A program made the position numbers and the translations under genes. Below the pieces are notes generated by a model. The model did not search any database, was not told the origin of the DNA, and was given only the letters and a program-made list of their open reading frames with translations. A stretch of DNA of 64,000 nt from Strigops habroptila (Eukaryota; Chordata; Aves; Psittaciformes; Psittacidae): positions 248,001 through 312,000 of the forward strand of contig NW_022651110.1 in NCBI RefSeq assembly GCF_004027225.2, in the 5' to 3' direction. Within the stretch, counting starts at the first letter, position 1. Every line of letters begins with the position of its first letter. Of this stretch, positions 31,726-43,800 are shown piece after piece.

Positions 31726-33299
31726 CAGGACTGCAGGGGGGGCACAGCAGGGGGGCAGGATCCCCTTTCTTTACCTGCTGCTCACAGGAGTGCCAAAAGA
31801 GTCACAAAACAAAGATATTCTCTTGCTTTAAACCTCCACGTTGCCCAAAGCAGGAAGAAGGTGCAACAGGGGTGAGATGAGGGGCAAAATCCTGGCTCCC
31901 CTGCATGGATCCTGGCTCCTTGGGGTACCCGGATGCTCATCCAGAGGCCAGGGCAAGCCAAGGAGCTGGAGGTGAGGCTGTTTGAGCCTGAGACAGGCTG
32001 CGGGAGCCGGGGGGGGGAACTCCACTGCGGAAAACGGGCTGAAACAAGCAGGTTTTAGTCCAGCAAGAAACGCTCCCTCCTTCCCTCAGTGCCCGCAGCT
32101 TGGCACTGGGGCCGGGTCTCTGCAGAAAGGAGCTTTTCATCCAAGCTCCACTGGCTCCAGCTGCCAAACCGCAGCCCGATCCCAGCCAGCATCCCAAAAA
32201 CCCTCTTCCAAACGTGCTGTTTCGGGTTATCCCGGCTCTTTCGGGCCTTTTGGCTGTTTCCCGGAGCGTTCCCCGTTCTTTCTATTCCCTTTGCTTGCCA
32301 GCCAAAGGCTGGATCGATTCCTCCCATAGCGAGTCCCAGGGGGGTGTTTTGGAGGTGAAGGGTGCTCTGCCACAGGGAAAACAGGCTCCTCTGGCACCCA
32401 AGGGTGCTGCTGTAGCCTCTGCTCGTGCTCTGCTTGAGTTTTGGGGCACTTGACCCAATTCCTGTCAATCCTAACGTGCTGGGAATGCCGCTGCCCCGCT
32501 CTCCCCTCTGCTGCTGCAGTACAAGAGCTTCGTGTTCACCAGCTTCAGCTGGAATAGAGTTAGGAAGAGACATTCCAGGCTGTTGGCAAAGCTGAAGGGG
32601 CTGCGTTCCCTGCAGGAACGCCAGGCTGGAATAGCCCTGCTCCAAACACTTCCCATTGCCAGGTTCTCACTGCTGCTTTTCCAGATGTGGCAGAGATCCT
32701 GGGGATTGGAAGCCGTAAAACAGTGATTTCCATGTTTGTCCATCCCAGCATCAGCCCAGATGTTGCCCTTTGCCTGTTCCAGCATCCCAAAACTCAGCTA
32801 TTCCTGGCACTTTTCTTTCCCTCCCCCTCGCTGGCCGGAGCAGCCAAAGCTCCCTCAGGAGCTCATTTTCCAGGCCTGATGTCATGGGAGGGCTGCGGGT
32901 TCGCTGCTGCCTTTTCCAGCCGGGAACAAGGGAGCTTTGAGGGGCAGGATGCAGCCGCCCTCCGTAAACATGGAGCTAAATCCAGGCTGAAGGCTCCGGG
33001 TTGGGTGTTGGGAAGCTCAATTTTGAGGGTTTTTGACTTGGAAGTAGGATTTTGAAGGTGAAAGACTTGAAATTTGGAGGGGAAATGCTTGAAAGTAACG
33101 TTTGGGAGGGAAAACTGCTGGAATTTGGGAGGGAAAAGACTTGAAAGTGGAATTTTAAAGGTAAAAGTCCTTGAAAATGTGACATTTTGAAGGTAAAATA
33201 CGTGCTGCTCCTTCGTGACACCCGCCCGGTGTCACCCCGCTGGTCAGCGGAGCTGTGCCTGGCCGCAAGGGATGGATCCAACCGGATCCTATTGGAGTG

Positions 33300-33690
33300 A
33301 TGGGAACTGGTGTGGAGTGTGCCTGGATGGGGGGGGGGGGCAAAGCCCTGGGGCTCCATAGATGTGGGGGGAGACAGGGCAAGGGGAGAGAAGATGGGGC
33401 AGGAGGGAGAGGGGGAGAGGAGAGAGGAGAGAGGGAGATGGGGCAGGAAGGAGCTGGAATAGGGGAGATGGAGCAAGGCGGGGGGGGGAGAGGGAGCTGG
33501 GGCAGGGAGGAGGAGAGTGGAAAGAGGGAGATGGGGCAGGAAGGAGGTGGGGAAGGGGACAGAGACATGGAGCAGGGGAGGGACATGGGATGGGGGGGAG
33601 CTGGGATGGGGGAGAGGGAGCCGGGGCGGGGGGGGGGGGACGGCGTGGCCTAAACCGGGGGGGCGTGGGGGGGGGGCGGAGCCGCGGCCC
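33300..33690 (+). promoter_or_regulatory. G-rich tract and start region of COLGALT1
   Basis: Long purine-rich run of GGGAGATGGGGCAGGA-like units with several tracts of seven or more G, capable of G-quadruplex formation. The start codon follows directly. I see no TATA box. Promoter role is inferred from position. Confidence 0.5.
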
Positions 33691-36600
33691 ATGATGGCGG
33701 CGGGGCCGTGGCCGCTGCTGCTGCTGCTGGCGCTGGGGTCGGGGCCCGGGCCCGGTCCCGGGGCCGCGCCGGGGCCGCGCGGGGTCCGCGGGTACTTCCC
33801 GGAGGAGCGCTGGAGCCCGGAGTCGCCGCTGCTGCCGCCGCGGGTCACGGTGGCGCTGCTGGCGCGGAACGCGGCCCATGCGCTGCCCGCCACGCTCGGA
33901 GCGCTGGAGCGGCTGCGGCACCCCAAGGAGCGCACCGCGCTGTGGTGAGCGCCGGGACACCGGCAGCGACCGGGACATGGGCGGGCAACGGGGCACCGGA
34001 GCATGGGGACATGGCGGGGGGGGGGGGAGGGCACCGGGACACGGGGTGACGGGACATGGGGACACCGGGGGACGGGAGGGAACGGGACATGGGCGGGCAA
34101 CGGGGCACCGGAGGGTGGGAACATGGGAGGGGGGGCACCGGGGACGGGGTTGGACACTGGGACACGGGAGGGACGGGAACATGATGGGGCACCAGGACAC
34201 CGGGGGATGGAGGCGAGGGATGGGCGGGGAGACACGGGGGACGGGGTGGTCACCGGGACACGGGAGGAATGGGACATGGGGACACCATGGGATGGGAAGG
34301 ACCGGGACATGGGGGGGCACCGGGACACCAGAGCATAGGGACATGGCGGGGGGGGGGCACCGGGATACCGGGACGCGGGGGAACGGGACATGGGGACACC
34401 GGGGGACACGGGAGGGACGGGGACACGGGGGGGCACGGGTGGGGGGTGCGGGCCGGGTTGGAGCGTGCGCCGCGCAGGGTGGCCGTGGACCACAGCGTGG
34501 ACAACACGACGGCGCTGCTGCGGGAATGGCTGCTGCGGGTGCGCGGCCTCTACCACCGCGTGGAGTGGAGGCCCATGGAGGAGCTGGCGTGAGCAGGGAC
34601 CGGGCACCGGGGAGGGGGGACCTCGGGGGAGCCCCGCGGGGGGCGGGTGCCCCAGTGTGGGGTTCCCATGGGCTGGGGGTGCCCAGATTTGGGGTTGGGA
34701 TCTCTGTAGGTGCCCAAGTTTGGGGAGGGGGGTGTCCCTGTGGCCCCCAGATTCAGGGGATCCCCATGGCCTGTGGGTGCCGGGACTCAGGGTGGCTCAG
34801 TGGGTGCTGAGGGGACCCCCGGACACCCCCCCTGCTCTTGTCCCCCCCCATAGCTCCTACCCCGATGAGGAGGGTCCCAAGCACTGGTCCCCGATGCGCT
34901 ATGAGCACGTGATGAAGCTGCGTCAGGCGGCGCTGGAGGCCGCGCGCGCCGCTTGGTCCGATTACCTGCTGGTGAGGGGGGGTCCCATCACACCAGGGAT
35001 GGGGTGGGGGGGGAACACGGCCCCCACAGCCTCTGACGGCTCCTGTTGGGTGTGTGGGTGCTGTGGGGCAGTTCCTGGACGCCGACAACGTCCTGATCAA
35101 CCCCGACACGTTGGGGCTGCTGATGGCCGAGAACAAGACGCTCGTGGCGCCGATGCTGGACTCGCGCGCGGCTTATTCCAACTTCTGGTGCGGGATGACG
35201 GCGCAGGTGAGAGCGGGATGGGTGCTGGTACCACAGCTGGGTGCTGGCTCCTCCATGTCACCTGGGTACCACATCTGGGTGCCGGGTCCTCCACTTCCTC
35301 CGGGTGCCACGTCCTTTGGGTGCCATGTCTGGGTGCTGGCTCCTCTGGTCCCCTGGGTGCCGCACATCTGGGTGCTGGGTCCTCCATGTCCCCTGAGTGC
35401 CATGTGCCCTGGGTACCACGTCTGGGTGCCGGCTCCTCCACTTCCCCTGGGTTGCCCCATCCAGGTGCCACATCCTTTGCGTACCACATCTGGGTGCCAG
35501 CTCCTCTGGTCTCCTGGGTGGCCACATCTGGGTGCTGGGTGCTCCGGTCCCACATCTGGGTGCCCCACGTTCCCTCAGGGTTACTATCGCCGCACGCCGC
35601 TGTACCTGCCGCTGCGCAGGCGCGAGCGCCGCGGCTGCTTCGCCGTGCCCATGGTTCACTCCACCTTCCTGCTGGATCTGCGCCGCGCAGCCTCGGCCGC
35701 CCTCAGCTTCTACCCCCCTCACCCCGACTACACGTGGCCCTTCGACGACATCATCGTCTTCGCCTTCTCCTGCCGCCAGGCCGGTGAGAGCGGGAGCAGG
35801 GAATCGTGGGATCAGGGGATCAAACGGGTTGGGAAAGAGCTTGAAGAGCATCAAGTCCAACCTTTACCCCACCATTGCCACCCATGGCACTGAGGGCATC
35901 GGCTACACGGTTTGGGAACGCTTCCATGGATGGTGACTCCACCTGGGCAGCCTGTTCCAATGCCTGGGCACCATCTCAGTGGATAAACTCTTCCCAATAT
36001 CCATCTAAACCTCCCCCGACACAGCCTGAGGCCGTTTCCTCTTATCCCATCCCTTGTTCCTCAGGAGAAAAGACCGATTCCCACCTCTCTCCATCCTCCT
36101 GTCAGAGCGATAAGGTCCCCCCTGAGCCTTCTCTTCTCCAGGAGGTGCTGGGGCCTGGCTTAGCTTTGGGCTGGTTTTAACCTCAGCTTCAGCCCAGCAG
36201 CAGCTTTAACATCAGCTCTGCTTAAGGCTGGCTCAGCTTCCAGCTTAATCCCAGAATCCCGGGTTAAAGGGACCTCAAGGATCATCCGATCCAGCCTTTC
36301 CAGGCAAGGCATGACCCGGACCAGATGTGCCAGCACCTGCCCAGCCAAACCTTAGCAGTGTCCAACGCTGGGGAGTCACCGCTTCCCTGGGGAGATGATT
36401 CCAATGGCTGCTTGTTCTCGGTGGGAGAACTTTCCCTCTTGTGTCCAGTGGGAATCTCCCCAGGAATAACGTGTGCCCATCACTCCTTGGCTTTCCCTTG
36501 TGAAAAGGGAGTCTCCAGCTTTGTAGCTGCCCTTTAAGTCGACAGTTTTGCCACCAACTCCCCAAAACCATTCCTCAGAATAAGAGCATTGAGCTCCCAT

Positions 36601-39600
36601 CCTGTGGGCCGGAATGGCACAGCCCAGCCGGGATCCTGGCATGGTCTGAAGGAGACTCTTCCCGATGCTGCTTCCATAGTCAAGTGCTTTGTCCCAGGAG
36701 GGATGATTCAGGATCAGAGCATCCCATGGGGCTCCCACACGGGGTATCCCGATCCCTCACCCCCCTCTTTGCTTCCAGAAGTCCAGATGTTTGTCTGCAA
36801 CCGGGAAGTTTACGGCTTCCTGCCGGTGCCGCTGCGCTCCCACAGCACCCTGCAGGATGAGGCCGAGAGCTTCCTGCATGTCCTGCTGGAGATCATGGGT
36901 GAGCCCCGGTCCCCCCCGGAGCTCCCTGTGGAGCAGCTCCCTGTGGAGCAGCTCCCTATGGAGCATCACAGTGCTTCCTCCATCCTCCCAGTGAAGAACC
37001 CGCCGGCGGAGCCGTCCCCACACGTGTGGGTCCCCCCCAAGGTCCCCGACAAGATGGGCTTTGATGAGGTGAGAGTTCGGGGGGGGGGGTCCCCCCCCAT
37101 CTCCTGTGGGTTTTGGGGTGTCTTCACCCCCCCTCATCCCTCTTTGGGGCTTGTTTCCTTCCTCTGGAGCTCGGCTCTGGCCCCTCCGGGATTTGAGGGA
37201 TCTCTCCCCATCAGGATTTGGGATTTGGGGGGGGGAGGGTTGTGTGTTCCCATCCTGCTCTTCTGGATTTGGGGGGGGTCCCATGGATTTGGGGGGAGGG
37301 TTCCCCTTTTCTTGAATTTCAGGGGTTTTTTCCCCCCTTTTCTTGAATTTTTGGGAGTTTTTTTTCACTTTTTGTGAATTTTGGGTTTTTTCCCCCCTTT
37401 TCTTGATTTTAGGTTTGTTTTTTTTTTCCCCCTTTAATTTTTGGGGTTTTTTCCCCTTTTCTTGAATTTTGGGGTTTTTTATTTTTCCTTTTCTTGAATT
37501 TTGGGGTTTTTTTCCCCCTTTTCTTCTATTTTGGGGGGGTTTTTTTCCCCTTTTGTGAATTTTGGGATTTTTTTTTTTCCTTTTTGAATTCCCGCCCCCC
37601 CCCCCCCTTTTATTTCTTCCCCTTTTCTTGAATTTTTGTTGTTTTGGTTTTTTTTATTTTCCCCCTTGAACTTTTTTTCCCCTTTTTTTTGAATTTTTGG
37701 GGGTTGATTTTTCCCTTTTCTTGAATTTTGGTTCAGGTTTTCTTTTTCTTTTGTGAATTTGGGTTTTTTTCCCTTTCTTTGAATTTTTGGAGGTTTTTTC
37801 CCACTTTTCTTGAATTTTCTCTTTTTTTTTTTTTCCTCTTCTCTATTTTTTTTTTTTTTTTCCTTTTTCTTGAATTTTTGGGGTTTTTTTCCAGCTTCTT
37901 GATTGATTCCCCCTCCCCCCTCTTTCTGTATTTAGGGTTGTTTGCTGCTCTCTCCCCCATCTCGGCTTCTTTTCTCCTCTCCCATCTCTTCCTGGGTCCC
38001 TTCCCCTCTCCCGGTTTTTCCCGGGCCCCTTCCCCTCTCCCCCATTCCGGGCTCATTCCCGTTTTCCTCAGGTTTTCCTGATCAACCTGCGGCGCCGGAG
38101 CGAGCGCCGGGCGCGGATGCTGCGGACGCTGCGCGAGCAGGAGATCTCCTGCAAGCTGGTGGAGGCCGTGGATGGGAAGTGAGTGCCGGGGGGGGGGTGG
38201 GGGGGGTGGGGAGCGGCCTCTTCCCGTGGGAATGGGGCCGGGATGCAGCCGGAGGCATTGCAGGGCCATGAACAGCAGCGAGGTGGAGGCGTTGGGCATC
38301 CGGATGCTGCCGGGATACAGGGATCCCTACCACGGGCGCCCGCTCACCAAGGGGGAGCTGGGATGTTTCCTGAGCCACTACCGGGTGTGGCAGGAGGTGA
38401 GGCCCTGATCCCGATGGGAATGGGGGACGGGAGGCCTTGGTCCCGGCGGGAGCGAAGGGAACGAGTCCTGGAGGGAAGGGACAAAGCTCTAACCTGGATG
38501 GGAATGAGTCCCTGATCCTGGTGGGAAGGGAGGGGATGAGGTTCTGATGTGGAGGTTGAGGATGAGTCCTTAATCCTACTGGGAAGGGCAGGGACAAGTA
38601 ACTAATCCTGATGGGAAGGACGGGGACTAATCCCTCATCCCAAGGGGCAGGATGGGTACGAGTCCCTAATCCCGGTGGGAAGGAAGGGGATGAGTCCCTA
38701 ATCCTGATGGTAATAAAGGGGACGTGCGGATGTTAAGACAGAAACAAGTCCTAAATCCCACTGGGAAGGACGGGGATGGATCCCTCATCCCAAGGGGAAG
38801 GCTCTTGAGCACCAGGAGCGGGTGTTGGGGGCTGCCATTGCTCCTGGCAAGGTCCCAGCGCTGCTCCCATCCCTCGGGAAGCGGGAGGCACCAGGAGGAA
38901 GCGGGAAGCACCGGGAAGCTTCCCTTTTCCCACCCGGAGCCCCATTCCCGGCCGCATCCGCAGATCGTGGCACGGGGCCTCGGGAAGTCCGTGGTGTTCG
39001 AGGACGATCTTCGCTTCGAGATCTTCTTCAAGCGCCGCCTCATGACCCTGATGCAGGAGCTGGAGGCCGAGGGGCTGCCCTGGGACCTGATGTGAGGATC
39101 CCGGCATCCCGGTGCTTCCCGGGATAATGGGGGCAAGCCCTTGAGCTTCCCAGCTCCTTGCCCAAGCCAACGCGCTCGGTGTGGTTCCCCAGTTACATCG
39201 GCAGGAAGCGGATGCAGGTGGAGCGGCCGGAGAAGTCGGTGCCGCGCGTCAGGAATCTGGTGGAAGCGGATTATTCCTACTGGACACTGGGCTACGTCCT
39301 GTCCCTGCGCGGAGCCCGGAAGCTGTTGGCAGCGGAGCCGCTGGCCAAGATGCTGCCGGTGGATGAGTTCCTGCCCGTCATGTTCGACAAACACCCGCTG
39401 TGAGTCCCTTGGGAATGGGGCTGGAGAGTGGGAAGGGCTCAGGAATGGGGCTGGAGAGCGGCCACGCGGCTTCAGGGACAGCAGGATTCCCCTCGGAGCT
39501 GTGTTCGCCTCCCTTGGGAGCTGATGGTTGTGCTCATCCCATTGGAGCCGAGTTGGTTCCTCACAGAGCTGGTTCCTGCTCCCTTGGGCCGTGGCGCTCT

Positions 39601-40506
39601 TGGCTCTTTGGAGCGGGTTCTCCTGTCCCTGTGGATTTCCTGGCCTTTGGGAGGTGTTTTCCCTTGTGCCTTTGGTTCCATTTCCCCTCAGAGACCATTT
39701 CTTGGCCCTTGGGATCCACAGGCCCTCGGAGCCAGTTTCCCGTCCCACAGGAGACATTTTCCTTCCCCCTCTGGAGCCATCTCTTGCCTTTTGGATCCAT
39801 TTCCCTTGGGAGCCATGTTCTTGTCCCTTCAGAGATGCTTCCCTTGGAGCCACTTCCCTTGTCCCTTGGATCCATTCCCTCTGGGAGATGGTTTCCTGGC
39901 CCTTTCCCTTGGAGCTGGTTTTCCCTTGGAGCTGTTTCCCCTTGGCCATGGGGAACAGCTTGAAGTCTTTTCGGAGACAGTTCCATGTCCCGTTGGGAGA
40001 CAGTTCCATGTCCGTTTGGCTCCATTTCCCTTGGAGCTGTCTTCCCTTGGAGCTCCGCTTCCCTTTGGCCATGGGGAACAGTTCGAAGTCCTTTGGGAGA
40101 CAGTTCCACGTCCCCTGGAGCTGGCTCCTCGCTGTGCCCTCACCCCTCGGGCGCTCCCCCATTCCCCAGACCCATTCCCTTTCCCATCCCAGCAGGAGAA
40201 CCCCCTTTCCCCACCGTTTCCCTCCTCTCCCCCCCCAGCACCGACTACACGAAGCACTTCCCGCAGCGGGACCTGGTGGCGTTCTCAGCGGAGCCGCTCC
40301 TGGTCTTTCCCACCCATTACACGGGCGAGGACGGGTACGTGAGCGACACCGAGACCTCGGTGCTGTGGGATGACGAAGCCACGGCCACGGACTGGGATCG
40401 TTCCCGCTCCCACAAGATGCGGGAGCAGCCGGAGCTGCGCCGGGAAGCGCGGAATTCCGACGTGCTGCAGTCGCCGCTCACCAGCGCGGCGCGGGATGAG
40501 CTGTGA
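33691..40506 (+). CDS. COLGALT1: COLGALT1, procollagen galactosyltransferase 1
   Basis: Twelve exons in phase: 33691-33944, 34478-34588, 34854-34971, 35072-35206, 35579-35783, 36779-36898, 36992-37068, 38072-38178, 38264-38396, 38964-39091, 39193-39399 and 40239-40506. They give 620 residues (human 622). A signal peptide ([16 protein letters not shown]) is followed by [13 protein letters not shown]. The N-terminal glycosyltransferase half carries FLDADN (DxD-type metal site), [10 protein letters not shown] and [18 protein letters not shown]. The C-terminal GT25 half carries [32 protein letters not shown] and [18 protein letters not shown]. It ends RDEL, the ER-retrieval signal. Known role: transfers galactose to hydroxylysine of collagens in the ER lumen. 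Two ATG codons start the frame; the first is used here. Convergent with PRKCSH. Confidence 0.97.
34000..34470 (+). repeat. Minisatellite in COLGALT1 intron 1
   Basis: Degenerate array built from GGGACATGGGGACACCGG, GGGCAACGGGGCACCGGAG and related units, filling almost the entire intron. Confidence 0.85.
35215..35570 (+). repeat. Minisatellite in COLGALT1 intron 4
   Basis: About 40-60 bp unit around CATCTGGGTGCTGGGTCCTC, repeated roughly seven times and reaching to a few bases before exon 5. Confidence 0.85.
35805..36150 (-). mobile_element. CR1 LINE 3' fragment, diverged
   Basis: Old CR1 copy in COLGALT1 intron 5 (AGCATCAAGTCCAACC, GGGCAGCCTGTTCCAATGCC, TCCTCTTATCCCATCCC). Confidence 0.82.
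36246..36545 (-). mobile_element. CR1-like LINE fragment, old subfamily
   Basis: Recognised by CCCGGGTTAAAGGGACCTCA at the tail and GGGGAGTCACCGCTTCCC inside. Directly follows the previous CR1 in the same intron. Confidence 0.7.
37300..37900 (+). repeat. Pyrimidine-rich repeat in COLGALT1 intron 7
   Basis: About 600 bp of TTTTCTTGAATTTTGGGG and TTTTTTCCCCC units of about 35 bp, degenerate. T-rich where its neighbours are G-rich. Confidence 0.85.
38400..38790 (+). repeat. Minisatellite in COLGALT1 intron 9
   Basis: About 35-45 bp unit around GGGATGAGTCCCTAATCC and TGATGGGAAGGACGGG, at least eight degenerate copies. Confidence 0.8.
39410..40170 (+). repeat. Minisatellite in COLGALT1 intron 11
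   Basis: Degenerate repeats of CCCTTGGAGCCATTTCCC, with GGGAGACAGTTCCATGTCC in the right part. They fill most of the intron. Confidence 0.8.
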
Positions 40507-40869
40507 GGGGGGGACGTGGCTTTAAACCTGGGTTTATTTGTACTGCTGCTGGTGGAGAGTGACCCCCCCTCCCCATACCCCCCCCCACCAGGGACCCCCC
40601 CCCCCCCGGCTCAGTCGCAGTGTCCTTGTGTCCTGTGGCCCTTCCCTTGGGAAGCGCAGGGCGTTCAGGTCCAGGCGGCTCCTGAGGGGCTGTGGGAGAG
40701 GGAAACTGAGGCAGGGCCAGTGCTGTGACCCCCCCCATCATGGGGACAGTGGCCACGGGGGAGGGGGCCTTGTGCAAAGAGGGGGACAACGGCCATGGGG
40801 GGGTCATTGTGCAAAGGGGGGGACAAGGGCCATGGGGGGGGGCATTGTGCAAGGGGGGGGTACCCGCAG
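40507..40869. other. Shared 3' interval of COLGALT1 and PRKCSH
   Basis: Only 363 bp separate two convergent stop codons. It contains the PRKCSH poly(A) signal at 40533-40538 and many long C and G runs. I see no plus-strand AATAAA for COLGALT1. Confidence 0.7.
40533..40538 (-). other. PRKCSH: PRKCSH poly(A) signal AATAAA
   Basis: AATAAA on the minus strand, 332 bp past the PRKCSH stop and only 27 bp from the COLGALT1 stop. Confidence 0.7.
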
Positions 40870-43800
40870 TCAGAGCTCGTCGTGGTCCTCGTGCGAGGGG
40901 GGGGTGCGACACGCCGCGGGGGTCACCAGCTCCATCAGGTACTCGCAGCGGCTCGGCTCCGTGGTGGCCGTCACCGCGGTCTCTGTGCCACAGGAGAGCT
41001 TCACCTGCGGGGGGGGACCCCAAAGGGACAAGGACACCTCAGAGAATGGGGACAGTGGGATAAGGGATGGGGGGACCCCAAAGGGACAGGGACGCCCCAC
41101 GGATGGAGATGGGGATACCCCAAAGAAACAAGCACATCCCAGAGGATGGCCCCCCCCCCCCCCAAGAATAAGGACACCCCAAGGAATGGGGACACCCCAT
41201 GGGGACACAGGACATGCTGGGGAGACACACTGTGGGTCAGTGGGGACACGGGGCCCCCCCCAGGCGGGGTGGGGACCCCCTCTCACCGTGGTGGCCCGGT
41301 TGGGGCCCTGCCAACAGCCTGTCCCGTGCTCGTACTTCATGGCGCTGAAGCGATCGTGCTCGGGGCCAGCCCATGCGCCCCATGTCCTGTGGGGGGGACA
41401 TGCACATGACGGGGGGGGCACAGACACAAGGGCCCCCCCTGGGGGGGGGGGGTGTGTGGGGGGGGGGGTCCCCTCACCCCAGGTTGGTCTCGGCGCCACC
41501 GTGTTTGGGCTTCTGGGACACGCGTTTGAAGGGACAGAGGCGATAGATGTACCTGGGGATGGAGGGGGGGGCATGGGGGGACCCACAACCACCCCCATGG
41601 CCCCAGTGACCCCCCCCCACTCTGAGCCCCACAATGGCCCCAAAACTTGTTCCCCATCACCCTCTGGTCCCCACGGTGTGCCATAGACCCCCCCCCAACC
41701 TGCATAGAAACCCCCCCAATCTGCATAGACCCCCCCAACCTGCCACAGACCCCCCCCCAACCTGCCATAGACCCCCCCAACCTGCCACAGACCCACCCCA
41801 ACCTACCGTAGACCCAACGTGTGTCCCCCCCACGTCCCCTCTAACCACCCCCATTGACCTCTCATGCTCCCCCCCCCAGCCCTTTGCTGTCCCCATACCG
41901 GCCCCCCCCCCCCCGGGCCCCCCCTTACTCGCTGGTGCTCAGCTCGTAGCACTGGTTATAGAGGTAGGAGAACTCGCCCTGGGGGCCGAAGTCAAAGGCC
42001 AGCTCCTGCTCCAGGGCCCTGCAGGATAAAGGGGGGGTCACGGGGGGGGAACACCCCCAAATCCCCTTAAACCACCCCCCCCCCAGCTCCCCCCTGCTCA
42101 GTTTGAGGGGGGGGAACTGAAGCACATGGGGCAAAGGGATGTACATGGGGTCATTCCCCCCCCCCCGCCACCAAGAGGAGGTTTTGGGGTGACCCCCCCC
42201 CCCATTGGGAGGGGATGGAGGGGTTTTGGGGTGACCCCCCCCCCACCTGATGGACTCTTCTGTCTCCTTCAGCGCTCGCTCAGCCTCTTCCAGCTCCTCA
42301 CGGGCCCGTTGGGCAGCTGGGGGGGGGGGCATGGGGTGAGGGGGGACCCCCAAACTGGGAGCACCCCCGGACCTGCGATAGACCCCCCCCCAACCTGCCA
42401 CAGACACCCCCAAACCCAGAGCCCCCCCCGCCCCCCTTACCATCAATCAGGGCCTGAGTGGCAGCATCGAAGGGGGGGCTCGGGGGGGGCTCCTCAGCCC
42501 CCTTCTCCTCGGGGTGCTGGGGGGGGGGCACCTGCAGGGGGTGGGGGAGAAGTGGGGTCAAATGGGGAGGGGTCCCTAAGCAGGGGGCATGGGGGGGACC
42601 CCAGTTGTGCCCCCCCCCCACCTTCAGCTCCTCCTCAGGGCCTTCGCTGCCATCATCTTCCTCTTCCTCTTCCTCCTCTGCTTCCTCCTCTTCCTCTTCC
42701 TCCGGGGGGGTCTCGTCCAAGGGGGGCTCAGGGGAGGACGAGGGGGGCTCAGGGACGAGGGAGGACGACGCTTGGCCCTAAACATGGGGGGGGGGGCCAC
42801 ACATCAACCTTCCTGCCCCCCCCCCCCTCAACTTCCCCCTCAATGTAGGACCTACCTAAACTCAGGGGGCACAAACACATCCTACCCCCCCCACCAAAAG
42901 GCCTGGGGGGGGCTGTGTTTGCCCCCCCCCCCCCCCCCCGACCCACCTGGGTCTTGTAGTGGTGCTTGATGGTGTCCCAGAGCCGGTCCCGGAATGTGGC
43001 AGCATCCACTGGTGCGAGGTCCCCCACTAGTGCCTGGGGGGGGGCATATATTGGGGGGGGGATGTCACCTTCCTCCATACCTGGGACTCCCCCTCGAGGT
43101 CTTGGGGGGGGTTTGGGGGGGGTCCCACCTTGGCCTCGTCCTCTGAGACAGCTCCATCCCCATCGGTGTCCAGCCGGGAGCAGGCTCTGAGCTCCTCCAG
43201 TGTCACCCTGCGGGGGGGTGAGGATGAGGAGGGTGGGAGGGGGGGCCCTGGAGGGTGCCCCCCCCCCCGGCACCGGCTCTCACCGCCCATCGCTGTCCGT
43301 GTCCAGCGCCACGAAGGCCTCCTCGGCCCGAGCGGCCTCTTGGGCTGCGGCGGCGGCTGCAGCGGCGGCTGCGGGGGGAGAGGTATCAGAGACCCCCCCA
43401 GGGACCCCCCCATGGGAGAACCCCCCCATGGGAGACCCCCCCCAGAGACCTTCCCAGTGGTAGACTCCCTCCAAGGACCCCCTCAATGGGAGACACCCCC
43501 ATAGGAGACCCCCCCCCAGAGACAACCCATGGGAGACTCCAACCATGGGAGACCCCCCCCCCCCAGGAGACCCCCCCCATGGGAGACGCCCCCCCCGGAG
43601 ACCCCAACCCCCAATGGAAGATCCCCCCAATGGGAGACCCCTCCAGAGACCCCCCACCCATGGGACACCCCAACTATGGGAGACCCTCCCAGGGACCCCC
43701 CCCCGGGCCCCCCCCCGCACCCTCCCAGCGGCGCCGATGCTCGTCCTTGGCCGCGCGCTCGGGCCCCTCGGCCGCCTCCTTGGCCGCGCGCAGGGTCCCC

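Larger units (their letters stand above)
30747..33690. other. PGLS to COLGALT1 interval
   Basis: Contains the PGLS 3' region, a CR1 copy (31225-31725), unique sequence, and a G-rich purine tract before COLGALT1 (33300-33660). NIBAN3, which I recall between these genes in human, has no recognisable exon here. Confidence 0.55.

Noticed and set aside
32055-32645. 196-codon minus-strand frame between PGLS and COLGALT1
   Set aside because: No recognisable domain, no splice partners and ordinary composition. Possible by chance in GC-rich DNA.
32976-34607. 543-codon minus-strand frame opposite COLGALT1 exon 1
   Set aside because: Pro/Ser-rich translation of the intron 1 minisatellite and the G-rich tract.
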